From Oscillatoria salina IIICB1 (lineage in GTDB: Bacteria > Cyanobacteriota > Cyanobacteriia > Cyanobacteriales > SIO1D9): DNA of 48,420 nt. Numbering within the stretch: the stretch's first letter is position 1; each line of letters starts with the position of its first letter. The translations under genes and the position numbers were made by a program. The notes beneath the pieces are model-generated. The model was not told the origin of the DNA. It saw only the letters and a program-made list of their open reading frames with translations, and did no database searches. Shown here piece after piece: positions 17,100 through 26,637 of this stretch. The stretch spans positions 1-48,420 of the forward strand of contig NZ_JAAHBQ010000047.1 in NCBI RefSeq assembly GCF_020144665.1. The letters run 5' to 3'.

Positions 17100-17678
17100 T
17101 TAGTTAAGAGCTAATTGAGGATTAGTAATCTCGGTGGACGTGCTGAGATTTTGCTTGATTTCGTTAATTTCTGCACGCAATTGTTGTATTTGAGAGTCTT
17201 TTTCTTGCAACTGTTGGTATAAACCTTGAATTGCCGCTAAAGCGACTCCATTAGCATCGACAGCAGAAATTTGCGTTTCGCTATCTCCCAAACTAAAGCT
17301 AGCAGCAAAATCTTGCGCCATTGGTCCGAGGTGACGAACGCTCGTACCTTCATCGGTATAATTCCAAGTAGTTATGGGGAGAGATGCCACTTTTTCCAGG
17401 ATTTCTTGATTATCGATATTAGCGAAGTTTTCTTTAATTTCGCGATCGCTCCAGTAACCCCAGGATCTGTGGGAACCTTCCGGATCGTATTCAATCAAAC
17501 CCTGTTCGAGCTTCTTCTTTATCCACTTATCGGACTTATTTTTGGTATTAAATGGTTTACCACTTTTAGTGTGGATGTAGCCAGTGCCGCCTACACAGTC
17601 TGTTAACATCTCATCAGACAATTCTTCGATTAAACCATCTTCACTGGCGTGAGTTTTATTCTTGTCGAATAAATCCAT
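17100..17678 (-). CDS. GG-leader protein with C-terminal S74 self-cleaving chaperone domain
   Basis: A 192-residue protein and the first gene of the RiPP-like operon. Residues 1-31 look like an export leader: an acidic helix EDGLIEELSDEMLTD then CVGG, with Gly30-Gly31 as the C39 cut site. Residues 32-76 are a polar Lys/Ser/Thr-rich segment with no Cys. From Ser77 (SDREIKENF) it matches the S74 intramolecular chaperone domain of phage tailspikes and MYRF, with the Ser77...Lys82 spacing of the autocleavage dyad. The body has LPITTWNYTDE, LGPMAQDFAASF and VDANGVALAAIQGLYQQL, ending in a coiled coil (155-180). A strong AGGAGAAGG lies before ATG 17678. It may be the exported, modified substrate. 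The combination is unusual and the function is inferred. Confidence 0.75.
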   Translation of the reverse strand: MDLFDKNKTHASEDGLIEELSDEMLTDCVGGTGYIHTKSGKPFNTKNKSDKWIKKKLEQGLIEYDPEGSHRSWGYWSDREIKENFANIDNQEILEKVASLPITTWNYTDEGTSVRHLGPMAQDFAASFSLGDSETQISAVDANGVALAAIQGLYQQLQEKDSQIQQLRAEINEIKQNLSTSTEITNPQLALN

Positions 17679-17982
17679 TTTTGCCTTCTCCTGTTGAATA
17701 TCTTGAATACTGATTGCTGCACCCTCGCCCTAATGCTAGCTAGGGTAATTAAGTATTTACCTCTACCCGAGGGATTAAGATTTAGTTAATTATTTCTTTC
17801 CCTAAGTGTATCTACGGGATTTTTTTGCTGAAACCGGAGAAAAACAAGAGTTTTTTTTTCGCTCGCGTTTCTCAAGTAATCCTTCTCAGTAGTAATCCTC
17901 TAGATAGATGAATTATTAAATAAAAATTTCAAAAATATACCTGGCGAAATAGCTGAAGACAGTTCAGTAGGAAACTCAGGTA
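17679..17982. promoter_or_regulatory. Divergent promoter region between RiPP-like operon and TPS gene
   Basis: A 304-bp gap between two divergent starts, so it must contain both promoters. Visible are the strong ribosome-binding site of the minus gene (reverse of 17683-17693), a short hairpin GCTAGCTAGGG/CCCTAATGCTAGC-like region near 17725-17750, and an AT-rich block before 17983. No open frame of interest was seen. No specific -10/-35 pair can be assigned with confidence. Confidence 0.5.
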
Positions 17983-20900
17983 ATGAAACAAAGACGTAAG
18001 TATTTTTATCTAATTTTGAAAATGGCGATCGCGTCTTTGGCAACCACTACATCCGCCTCAGCTCAACCTATCTCCGCCGATGGAAGCCTATCAACCACAG
18101 TCACTTCACCCGATAATCTCAACTTTGTCATTACTGATGGAAACCGCGCAGGAGACAACCTTTTTCACAGCTTTGATAGCTTTTCCGTACCTACTAACGG
18201 TTCAGCTTTCTTCAACAATAATGCCAATATTAGCAATATTATTAACCGAGTTACAGGTGGGGCAATTTCTAACATCGACGGCTTACTTCGCGCCAACGGA
18301 ACAGCTAATGTATTTTTACTCAATCCTAACGGAATTATCTTCGGTTCCAATGCTCAATTAAATATCGGCGGTTCCTTTGTTGGTAGTACCGCCGACAGCT
18401 TAAATTTTGCCGACGGTACTGAATTTAGCGCAACCAATTCTTCATCCCCTCCTCTCCTGACAATCAGCGTACCAATTGGCTTGCAATATGGCAGTAATCC
18501 CGCATCAATAGAGGTACGCGGTACTAATTTAGCAGTACCGTCAGGTCGCAGTTTAACCTTGGCTGGTGGAGAAATAAATATCATTGGCGGTAAGCTAACA
18601 GCCGCCACTGGAAATATCGATTTGGCTGCTGTATCAGGTAACATTACTGTGGGTTTAACCAGCAATAATAACCAAATTCAGTTAAATTTACCGAACAGCA
18701 TTGACAGACAGAATATTTCTCTGACTGAGAATAGCTTAGTTAGTACGACTGCTGAAGGTAGTGGGAACATTCAATTATTTGGTAAGCAAATTATCCTCGA
18801 AAATTCGCGAGTTGAAGCTAATACTCTGGGAGCAGGAGTAGGAGGAAATATTACCGTTAATGCGAGCGAAAATGTAGAATTACTCGGCGATGTTGCTAGC
18901 GGAATCTTTAATAATGGCTTATTTGCAGAAACAATTGCTACAGGAACAGCAGGTAACATTAAAATTACTAGCAACAGCTTAACTATTGCCGGAGAAGCGA
19001 GAGTTTCGGCGGCTACTTTTGGGGCTGGTGATGGGGGAAATTTAACTGTTAATGCTAGGGAAACTATAGAATTAATTGGTGCTGAATCGAACAATGTCGC
19101 TTTGTTTACAGGATTATTGACCGATGCTGAAAATCTCGGAGATGCAGGAAATTTAGTTGTCGAAACAGAACGTTTAACTGTTAGGAATGGAGCGCAGATT
19201 TCGGCGGCTACTTTTGGGGCTGGTGACGGGGGAAACTTAACTGTTAATGCTACTGAATCGATCGAATTAATTGGCGTTACTCCGGCTGATTTTTTAGCTA
19301 GTGGTTTATTTACCGCCGTCCAACCAACCGCTACGGGAAATGCTGGAGATTTAACGGTTAATACCAGAGATTTGATTGTTCGGGATGGAGCGCAAATTTT
19401 TGCTGGGACTTTAGGTGCTGGTAATGGGGGAAAATTAACTGTTAATGCCAGCGAATCGATAGCATTAAGTGGTGTTTCGCCTTTGAGTCTTATTCCCAGT
19501 GGCTTGTTTACCGCAGTTAATCCTGGAGCGCCGGGAAGGGCGGGCGATTTAACTGTTAACACGGGGCGGTTAATTATTAGTAATGGCGCGCAAATTTTTG
19601 CTGGGACTTTGGGTGCTGGTGCTGGGGGAAATTTGACTGTTAATGCGAGTGAATTTATTGAATTAATTGGTGTTTCTCCACAATTAGGTAATCCTAGTGG
19701 AATTTTTACGGCGGTTAATCCTCCTTCTACTGCTCAAGCGGGAGAATTAACGATTAATACAGAAACGTTAACTGCACGAGATGGAGCGCAGGTAGCCGCC
19801 GCCGGGTTTGGTGAAGGAGAAGCTGGTCAAGTCAGTGTAAATGCGGATACGGTAGAATTGAGCGGTATGGGCCCTGTCAGACCAGATCCTAGTAATCCGA
19901 CGCAAATGCGACAAGATCCAAGCGGTTTGCTTTCGGATACGGGTGGTGAGAGCGATTCTGGTGATGTGACGCTGAATGTGCGGCGGTTGACGGTGCGAGA
20001 TGGTGCGGCGATCGCGGTGAACAATCGCGGTTTGGGTCAAGCTGGTAATCTGGAAGTTCAAGCATCTGAGATTTTTCTCAATCGCGATGCAACCTTAAGT
20101 GCTTCGACGGCTTCGGGAATTGGTGGCAATATTAATTTAACGGTGGAAAACTCGTTACAGCTACAGGAAAATAGTATAATTTCTGCCGAAGCTGGCGGTA
20201 GCAGTGCGATCGATACTTTAGCCGGAAATGTCAATATTCAGACTCAACTTTTACAGGTAGAATCAGGTTCAGCGATCGCGGTGAACAATCGCGGTTTGGG
20301 TCAAGCTGGTAATCTGGAAGTTCAAGCATCTGAGATTTTTCTCAATCGCGATGCAACTCTTAGTGCTTCGACGGCTTCGGGAATTGGTGGCAATATTAAT
20401 TTAACGGTGGAAAACTCGTTACAGCTACAGGAAAATAGTACAATTTCTGCCGAAGCTGGCGGTAGCAGTGCGATCGCTACTTTAGCCGGAAATGTTAATA
20501 TTCAAACTCAACTTTTACAGGTAGAATCAGGTGCGGCGATCGCGGTGAACAATCGCGGTTTGGGTCAAGCTGGTAATCTGGAAGTTCAAGCATCTGAAAT
20601 TTTTCTCAATCGCGATGCAACTCTTAGTGCTTCCACAGCTTCTGGTGAAGGGGGAAATATTCAGCTAGATCTTGCCGATTTACTGTTTTTACAAGGTAAT
20701 AGTGTAATTTCCGCCGAAGCTGGGGGTACGGGTAATGGTGGTAACGTGACTATTGACGCAACTTTTATTGTCGCGATCGCCAATAGTGATATTATTGCTA
20801 ATGCTTTCCAGGGTCGGGGAGGTAATATTCAAATTAATGCTCAAAGTGTCTTTGGAACTCAATTTCGCCCTCAGTTAACTCCCACAAGCGATATTAATGC

Positions 20901-21342
20901 TAGTTCGGAATTTGGAATTGATGGTGTTGTCGAAATTGATACTCCCGATCTCGATCCTAATCAAGGTTTAGTTAGTTTACCAGAAGAGGTAATCGATCTT
21001 GCTGGCTTAATCGTTGAAGGTTGTGGAGTTGCTGAAGAAGCTAATGAATTTATTGTTACTGGAAGAGGTGGACTACCGCCAAATCCTGGTGGCACTAACC
21101 CTAGTGAAACAATTCTGGTAGACTTAGGAAACGAGAATCTGAGTAATTCTACGGATAATTCTCGCGATCGCCTCTCCGATTCTACCAAGGTCGAATCTTC
21201 TCTTCCAGATCGGATTGTTCAAGCTCAAGGTTGGATAATTGGCGATCGGGGTAATGTAATTTTAACCGCTACCCCGCCTACCGTGACGCCTCAAAGTACC
21301 TCCCCGGCTGCGCGTCGCTGTCAAACTCAGCGAGGTAATTAA
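17983..21342 (+). CDS. Two-partner-secretion exoprotein with filamentous haemagglutinin N-domain
   Basis: A 1119-residue secreted beta-helix protein. A signal peptide (about 1-27, ending SASAQP) precedes the TPS/haemagglutination domain, with FHSFDSFSVPTNGSAFF, ISNIINRVTGG and NVFLLNPNGIIFGSNAQLNI (NPNGI motif). The remainder is a long beta-helix of units such as GAGDGGNLTVNA and VRDGAQI. Residues about 676-885 contain near-identical 88-residue repeats. The C-terminal region (EVIDLAGLIVEGCGV...) is the usual cyanobacterial end of this family. Such proteins are exported by an Omp85-type TpsB partner (FhaC/ShlB). None is in this window. They act as adhesins, contact-dependent factors or surface scaffolds. 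The role here is unknown. No clear Shine-Dalgarno is seen upstream of ATG 17983. Confidence 0.9.
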   Translation: MKQRRKYFYLILKMAIASLATTTSASAQPISADGSLSTTVTSPDNLNFVITDGNRAGDNLFHSFDSFSVPTNGSAFFNNNANISNIINRVTGGAISNIDGLLRANGTANVFLLNPNGIIFGSNAQLNIGGSFVGSTADSLNFADGTEFSATNSSSPPLLTISVPIGLQYGSNPASIEVRGTNLAVPSGRSLTLAGGEINIIGGKLTAATGNIDLAAVSGNITVGLTSNNNQIQLNLPNSIDRQNISLTENSLVSTTAEGSGNIQLFGKQIILENSRVEANTLGAGVGGNITVNASENVELLGDVASGIFNNGLFAETIATGTAGNIKITSNSLTIAGEARVSAATFGAGDGGNLTVNARETIELIGAESNNVALFTGLLTDAENLGDAGNLVVETERLTVRNGAQISAATFGAGDGGNLTVNATESIELIGVTPADFLASGLFTAVQPTATGNAGDLTVNTRDLIVRDGAQIFAGTLGAGNGGKLTVNASESIALSGVSPLSLIPSGLFTAVNPGAPGRAGDLTVNTGRLIISNGAQIFAGTLGAGAGGNLTVNASEFIELIGVSPQLGNPSGIFTAVNPPSTAQAGELTINTETLTARDGAQVAAAGFGEGEAGQVSVNADTVELSGMGPVRPDPSNPTQMRQDPSGLLSDTGGESDSGDVTLNVRRLTVRDGAAIAVNNRGLGQAGNLEVQASEIFLNRDATLSASTASGIGGNINLTVENSLQLQENSIISAEAGGSSAIDTLAGNVNIQTQLLQVESGSAIAVNNRGLGQAGNLEVQASEIFLNRDATLSASTASGIGGNINLTVENSLQLQENSTISAEAGGSSAIATLAGNVNIQTQLLQVESGAAIAVNNRGLGQAGNLEVQASEIFLNRDATLSASTASGEGGNIQLDLADLLFLQGNSVISAEAGGTGNGGNVTIDATFIVAIANSDIIANAFQGRGGNIQINAQSVFGTQFRPQLTPTSDINASSEFGIDGVVEIDTPDLDPNQGLVSLPEEVIDLAGLIVEGCGVAEEANEFIVTGRGGLPPNPGGTNPSETILVDLGNENLSNSTDNSRDRLSDSTKVESSLPDRIVQAQGWIIGDRGNVILTATPPTVTPQSTSPAARRCQTQRGN
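20008..20640 (+). repeat. 264-bp tandem repeats inside TPS exoprotein gene (2.4 copies)
   Basis: The sequence beginning GCGATCGCGGTGAACAATCG occurs at 20008, 20272 and 20536, an exact 264-bp (88-codon) period. Copies 1 and 2 are complete and nearly identical, including at synonymous positions. Copy 3 matches for about 100 bp before diverging near 20640 (ACAGCTTCTGGTGAAGGGGG). The period is a multiple of three, so copy number can change without frame loss. This indicates recent duplication. Confidence 0.93.
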
Positions 21343-21839
21343 CTACCTCTCTTGTTCCAGTGGTCTGGAAAAACCATTTTACAAGCTAGTTATATTCATT
21401 TAAGTGAATATAACTATGAGGATTATGAAGCTTTTATCAAGACTCCGTAAAGATACTGTAAAAGGCTTGAATCTTCACTTAAATAGATGTTATTCTTACT
21501 TAGAAGTAGATTAACCAAAAAGATATTTTTTAGTAGAAATTCTCTAAAATTAGCGACTAATCTTAAGAGCGGCGAAACACTTACTACACGCCTAAATATT
21601 CACAAACAGCTAAAAGATAGCTAAAAAATAAGTATTGAGTCTCGATATTTATGTCTTTTTATTCGCAAAAATCCTCCCAGCAGAGAAAATCAAAAAATAT
21701 TTCTCTTGACAGAGAATTTCAACGAAAAAAAATACTAAACTAATTGATGAAGTTAGCAAAGAGATCGGAAATAAAACTGTTTTTATCGCTCCGGTAATTG
21801 TTTCTCAGAAATGAAACTGTACCAATTGTTTAAAAATTC
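21343..21839. other. Intergenic region with a 12-bp stem-loop
   Basis: This 497-bp, AT-rich gap follows the TPS gene. A strong inverted repeat TAGTTATATTCA (21387-21398) / TGAATATAACTA (21405-21416) has a 6-base loop. It may end TPS transcription or serve as an operator, though no long T-run follows. The remainder presumably carries the promoter of the zincin gene. No convincing small gene is visible. Confidence 0.55.
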
Positions 21840-23132
21840 ATGAGAAGAAAAATCTTAACCAGATTAGCAGGTGCAACCACTACCATTGCTCTCACCTTGG
21901 GAATGACTAATATTGCAGAAGCAACTCAGCTTGTTTACCTAGATTTCGAGAGTAGAACCGACCCAGGAGAATATACTTACTCAGCAACAGAACAACAAAC
22001 AATTCTCGAAAACGTAGCCGCCGATTATTCCTTATTTGACGTAGAATTTACACTCAAAAAACCAACTTCAGGAGACTTTTCCACAGTTTTCTATAACACA
22101 GGAATTCTCGGAGCATTAGCCGATCCGATCGATTTTCGGAATCTAGATAAAAACGATAATGTCATCATTAATATCAATTTTTTCCTCAATCCAGACTTAT
22201 TTCCCGAAATAGATCCCGTAGCTTTAAGTAGTTTTCTCACTGCTCACGAATTAGGTCATATATTAGGAGGATTACGACATCGAGATTCCTTCGGTCCCAT
22301 TGGTTCGGGAATTTACAATCCACCAGGAGCAGATGCTTATTTTCCCACCTATCCAGGACCAGTAGCAGCAGACGAAACCTTAGCTCATCTTCAAGTTATT
22401 CCCGAATTTGGGATCGGTATAAATCAAGCAAATGAAGAATTATTTCTCAGCGAAAGATCGGCGGTAAGATTATCATTTAGCGAGCGCGGCAAACTAGTCA
22501 GCGAAGAAGCAGAAAATAACTCATTTGCTACCGCTCAAGAATTAGAATTAGCTCAACTAGAAGTTCCCAACCCACTGTTAACAGGAAAAAATGCCGGGAA
22601 AGAATTTTTAGTCGAAGCGATCGCGGTGACAGGATCTTTAGACACACCAGAAGAAACAGATTTCTTTTCCTTTAGCGGGAAAAAAGGAGAATTATTCAAC
22701 ATCGAGGTACTTTCAACCGTTTTACAAAGCCTAATCGACGTTCCCCTCGATCCCGAAGATCCGATTATTAAAGAAGAAGGGCGAATTACCGATCCCATCG
22801 ATCCAATTATTAGTATCTTCGATTCCAACGGAGACTTAGTACCTTATTACGATAGCGTTGCCGTCAACAACGATGAATATGAATTACTAGACTCAGTAAT
22901 CATCGATTTAATTTTGCCCAAAGACGACACCTATTTTATTCAAGTTAGCAGCGATCCCACTTGTTGCATTGACTTAGCAACAGGAGATTACGAACTATTT
23001 GCATACAACTTTGAAGCAGTCGAGAGCAAAACAGTACCCGAACCAAATTCAGCGATCGCGCTAACAGCGATCGGAATATCACTTTTTGCGACAGCCAAAT
23101 CTAGACGTAAAAGCAAAAAATCTAACTCCTAG
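21840..23132 (+). CDS. Secreted zincin-like metalloprotease with PPC domain and PEP-CTERM anchor
   Basis: A 430-residue exported protein. The signal peptide occupies about 1-29 (MRRKILTRLAGATTTIALTL, then ...IAEA). A zinc-protease motif HELGHILGGLRH lies at 136-147, with His136, Glu137 and His140. The third His is at 147, one residue later than in the classical metzincin HExxHxxGxxH. A pre-peptidase C-terminal-like beta-sandwich covers about 240-390 (ENNSFATAQELE, TDFFSFSGKKGELFNIEV). The tail has VPEPNSAIALTAIGISLFAT followed by an Arg/Lys-rich end, which is PEP-CTERM-like and directs exosortase processing and surface attachment. It probably cleaves extracellular proteins. No exosortase gene is in the window. 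The CHAT gene starts 45 bp downstream and may be co-transcribed. Confidence 0.8.
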   Translation: MRRKILTRLAGATTTIALTLGMTNIAEATQLVYLDFESRTDPGEYTYSATEQQTILENVAADYSLFDVEFTLKKPTSGDFSTVFYNTGILGALADPIDFRNLDKNDNVIININFFLNPDLFPEIDPVALSSFLTAHELGHILGGLRHRDSFGPIGSGIYNPPGADAYFPTYPGPVAADETLAHLQVIPEFGIGINQANEELFLSERSAVRLSFSERGKLVSEEAENNSFATAQELELAQLEVPNPLLTGKNAGKEFLVEAIAVTGSLDTPEETDFFSFSGKKGELFNIEVLSTVLQSLIDVPLDPEDPIIKEEGRITDPIDPIISIFDSNGDLVPYYDSVAVNNDEYELLDSVIIDLILPKDDTYFIQVSSDPTCCIDLATGDYELFAYNFEAVESKTVPEPNSAIALTAIGISLFATAKSRRKSKKSNS

Positions 23133-23177
23133 TTCTAGCATGAAGAGAAGCTTTAGCGAGACGAGCAGCAAAAACCG

Positions 23178-25892
23178 ATGGCAAGAAAAAAGACGAGAAG
23201 ATTCGATAAAATAGCAGCGATCGTCACCAAAAAGTGGCTCTTGATCGCTTTAGCGATCGCTTCTTTTCTCTTCACTTTTACCAGTTACCAGTTTAACAGT
23301 GAACAGTTAGCAGTTAACAGTTACCAGTTATCATCACTTAACAGTAACACCCTAGTTTACCAATCCCCAGTCCCCAATCCCCAATCCCCAATCCCCAGTC
23401 CCCAATCCCCAATTTCCCAATCCCCAATCCCCAATCACCAATCCCCAATTTCCCAATCCCCAATTTCCCAACTAATCGAAGAAGGGAGAGAATATTATCG
23501 CCAAAGTCAATTTTCCCAAGCAATTCAAATTTGGCAAACCCTTGCTAGCTCAAATCAACTCCCAAACATAGAGCGAGCAATGGTATGGAGCAATCTTTCC
23601 CTAGCCTACCAACAACTCGGACAGTGGGAACTAGCCCAAAAAGCCCTTAACAACAGTTTCGACATACTAGCAACCCAACCAACCACCGAAAGCGCGATCG
23701 TTTTCGCTCAAACCCTTAACACCCAAGGTCGTCTCCAGTTAGCATTAGGAGAAACCGAATCAGCCTTAAAATCTTGGCAACAAGCCGAAATCCATTACCA
23801 GCAAGCAAACAACGAAGCCGGATTACTCAAAAGCCAAATTAATCAAGCCCAAGCCTTAAAAATCCTCGGATTCTATCGTCGCGCCTTAGACATCTTAAGC
23901 GAAAGTTCTCAGCACATCCAAACTTTAGCCGACTCCCATCTCAAAGCCGTAGGGCTACGCAGTTTAGGTAACGCCTTCCTCTTAGTAGGTAATTTCGATC
24001 GCGCCACCGAAAACCTCCAACTTAGTTTACAACTCGCTCAACAAATCAATTCTGCTCCCGACATTAGCGCCGCCTTGTATGACTTAGGAAATACAGCCCG
24101 CAGCCAACAACAATTAACCACCGCCCAAAAATATTACCAACAAGCAGCCACCCAAGCCACCTCACCCAGCCAAAAACTCGACGCACAACTCGCACAACTG
24201 AGCATCTTCATCGAAAAGCAATCTTTCTCAGCAGCAGAGCAACTCATACCCGAAATTAAATCCGAGTTAGACAAATTACCTATTTCTCGTCAGAAAATTT
24301 ACGCTCAAATCGACTTCGCTACGAATTTAAGTAAACTCGCACCCGCAAATACCGAGCCGAATTCGCCCTATCTCCTTCAATCCGCAGAACTTCTCGCATC
24401 AGCCCTAAAACAAGCAAAAAGCTTATCCGACAGCAGAGCGACAACTTATGCTCTAGGGAATTTAGGCAAATTATACGAACAAACCCAACAATTATCTACA
24501 GCCAAAAACTTAACCGAAAAAGCCCTTTTAATTGCTCAAGCGATTAACGCACCAGATATAGCTTACCGTTGGCAGTGGCAATTAGGTCGCTTATTAAAAG
24601 CCGAAGCCAAAATTGAACCAGCCATTTTCGCCTACACTCAAGCAGTCAACACTTTACAATCATTGCGGAGCGACTTAGTAGCAATTAATCCCGACGTACA
24701 ATTTTCCTTTCGCGAAACCGTCGAACCCGTTTATCGTCAACTCGTCAGTTTGCTCTTACAACCAGGAGATCAACCAGCTAGTCAAGAAAATATCGCCCAA
24801 GCTCGCGATGTTATCGAATCTTTACGAGTTGCCGAGTTAGACAATTTTTTTCGGGAAGCTTGTATTACTATTCAGCCAGTACAAGTAGATCGAGTCGATA
24901 AAACGGCGGCTGTTTTTTATCCGATTATTCTCGAAGATCGCTTAGAAGTTATTCTTTCGCTACCAGAGCAACCTTTACGTCACTACGCTACTAATTTACC
25001 GAGAAACGAAGTTGAAGCAATTGTCGCCGAAATGCGGCAAAACTTAGTAATTCGCAGTAAACGCGATTTTCTCAGTCCGGCTCAAGAAATTTATAATTGG
25101 TTAATTCGTCCTGCGGAAGCAGATTTAAGGAAAAATAAGATTCAGACTCTCGTTTTTACCTTAGATGGATCTTTACGCAACATTCCAATGGCAACCTTGT
25201 ACGATGGAAATAGCTATTTAATTGAAAAGTATGCTTTAGCGTTAACTCCAGGCTTGCAATTATTAGATCCTCAACCTTTACAACAAATAAAATTAGCATC
25301 ACTTACCGCAGGTATTACCGAAGCGCGTCAAGGTTTTCCACCTCTAGAAAATGTGAGCTTAGAAGTAGAGGAAATTAAATCCGAGTTACCTAGTAAAGTT
25401 TTACTTAATAGTGAGTTTACCCGCGAAAGTTTTCGGGAAATTCTCGAATCTTCATCTTTTCCTGTAGTTCACGTGGCTACTCACGGTCAGTTTAGCTCAA
25501 ATGCCGAAGATACATTTATTCTCACTTGGGAAGATCGGATCGATGTGAAACAATTAGACGATATTCTCCAATCAGTGGAACGTAAGAAAGCGAAACCGAT
25601 TGAATTATTAGTTTTGAGTGCTTGTCAAACCGCAGTCGGGGACAAAAGAGCAGCCCTTGGTTTAGCTGGTGTCGCAGTGCGTGCGGGTGCGCGTAGCACG
25701 TTAGCAACACTGTGGTTTGTTAGCGATCGCGCTACTGCCGAACTCATGGGTTTATTTTATCAGGATTTGACTGATACTAGTTTAACTAAAGCCGAATCAC
25801 TGCGTCAGGCACAAATTGCCTTGTTACAAAATCCTCAGTTTGAACATCCTATTTATTGGTCGCCCTATGTTTTAGTTGGTAATTGGCTGTGA
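23178..25892 (+). CDS. TPR-CHAT domain protein (caspase-like fold)
   Basis: A 904-residue protein. There is an N-terminal membrane helix or signal anchor (about 16-34, [19 protein letters not shown]), then a low-complexity Gln/Ser/Pro linker (about 38-98). A series of tetratricopeptide repeats follows (about 98-500; [25 protein letters not shown]). The C-terminal CHAT domain covers about 600-904. The caspase-type His/Cys pair is intact: His769 in HVATHGQF and Cys816 in [10 protein letters not shown]. It ends with the family signature [18 protein letters not shown] proteases cut specific partners after activation through the TPR part, but the target here is unknown. Cyanobacterial CHAT-TPR genes often neighbour TPS exoproteins and DUF928 genes, as here. 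The linker is made of intergenic-type DNA repeats. Confidence 0.9.
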   Translation: MARKKTRRFDKIAAIVTKKWLLIALAIASFLFTFTSYQFNSEQLAVNSYQLSSLNSNTLVYQSPVPNPQSPIPSPQSPISQSPIPNHQSPISQSPISQLIEEGREYYRQSQFSQAIQIWQTLASSNQLPNIERAMVWSNLSLAYQQLGQWELAQKALNNSFDILATQPTTESAIVFAQTLNTQGRLQLALGETESALKSWQQAEIHYQQANNEAGLLKSQINQAQALKILGFYRRALDILSESSQHIQTLADSHLKAVGLRSLGNAFLLVGNFDRATENLQLSLQLAQQINSAPDISAALYDLGNTARSQQQLTTAQKYYQQAATQATSPSQKLDAQLAQLSIFIEKQSFSAAEQLIPEIKSELDKLPISRQKIYAQIDFATNLSKLAPANTEPNSPYLLQSAELLASALKQAKSLSDSRATTYALGNLGKLYEQTQQLSTAKNLTEKALLIAQAINAPDIAYRWQWQLGRLLKAEAKIEPAIFAYTQAVNTLQSLRSDLVAINPDVQFSFRETVEPVYRQLVSLLLQPGDQPASQENIAQARDVIESLRVAELDNFFREACITIQPVQVDRVDKTAAVFYPIILEDRLEVILSLPEQPLRHYATNLPRNEVEAIVAEMRQNLVIRSKRDFLSPAQEIYNWLIRPAEADLRKNKIQTLVFTLDGSLRNIPMATLYDGNSYLIEKYALALTPGLQLLDPQPLQQIKLASLTAGITEARQGFPPLENVSLEVEEIKSELPSKVLLNSEFTRESFREILESSSFPVVHVATHGQFSSNAEDTFILTWEDRIDVKQLDDILQSVERKKAKPIELLVLSACQTAVGDKRAALGLAGVAVRAGARSTLATLWFVSDRATAELMGLFYQDLTDTSLTKAESLRQAQIALLQNPQFEHPIYWSPYVLVGNWL
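23281..23470 (+). repeat. Intergenic-type repeats within CHAT gene coding sequence
   Basis: Two repeat classes sit side by side. CAGTTACCAGTTTAACAGTGAACAGTTAGC-like units (23281-23350) also occur at 25893-25935 and 38120-38300. CCCCAATCCCCAATCCC units (about 23356-23470) mirror the G-rich repeat at 5131-5205. In frame they encode the [12 protein letters not shown] and Pro-Gln-Ser-rich linker after the membrane helix. Confidence 0.85.
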
Positions 25893-26637
25893 CAGTTAAC
25901 AGTTAACACGTAGCCGCATTTAGCAGTTATTACTACTGTTTAATTCAAATTCAATCAGGTTCATTTTTTACGCAAAATTGTATTACCTAACCCCCCAACC
26001 CCCTTCCCTTGAAGGGAAGGGGGAGTAATTAAGAGTTGCTTTTCCGTCTTCCTAATTTGAGCAATTCTTCTCCCCTCTCCTTGTAGGAGAGGGGTTGGGG
26101 GAGAGGTTATCATCAAAATTCTCTTGTTTTTTATTATGGTTAATCATCATTTAGCAGTTATCAGTTATTACTAATATTTATCCTTTATCCCACAAAAGGG
26201 GAGTAATTAAGAGTTGCTTTTCCGTCTTCCTAATTTGAGCAATTTTCTCTCCTCTCCTGGTAGGGGTTGAGGTTATCGCAGCGAACAGTAAACAGCGATC
26301 GCCGTCTATGCTAGCAAGCTTTTACGGAAATGAGGATGTCCTAACTAACTCCTTCTCTGCTCTACGCAAAATTGTATTACCTAACCCCCCAACCCCCTTC
26401 CCTTGAAGGGAAGGGGGAGTAATTAAGAGTTGCTTTTCCGTCTTCCTAATTTGAGCAATTCTTCTCCCCTCTCCTTGTAGGAGAGGGGTTGGGGGAGAGG
26501 TTATCATCAAAATTCTCTTGTTTTTTATTATGGTTAATCATCATTTAGCAGTTATCAGTTATTACTAATATTTATCCTTTATCCCACAAAAGGGGAGTAA
26601 TTAAGAGTTGCTTTTCCGTCTTCCTAATTTGAGCAAT
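25893..26637. repeat. 394-bp tandem duplication of non-coding repeat DNA
   Basis: ACGCAAAATTGTATTACCTA begins at 25970 and again at 26364. The following approximately 285 bp are almost identical, giving a 394-bp period. Each copy contains a C-rich/G-rich hairpin (CCCCCTTCCCTTGAAGGGAAGGGGG), a CCCCTCTCC...GGAGAGGGG hairpin, and two copies of GGGAGTAATTAAGAGTTGCT. That unit therefore appears four times (about 26021, 26198, 26415, 26592). At 25893-25935, repeats of the CAGTTAACAGTTAAC type precede it. No coding capacity is credible. Short frames here are repeat artefacts. Confidence 0.9.

Noticed and set aside
18771..19562. 263-codon open frame antisense to the TPS exoprotein gene
   Set aside because: It arises from the repetitive codon pattern of the beta-helix units. 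It has low-complexity Ser/Pro/Val/Lys composition, no ribosome-binding site and lies wholly within a strongly supported gene.
26322..26510. Open frame reading SPPTPLLQGEG in repeat DNA
   Set aside because: It is a translation of the repeat hairpins, also found in other copies. It has no start signal and no conservation expected of a protein.
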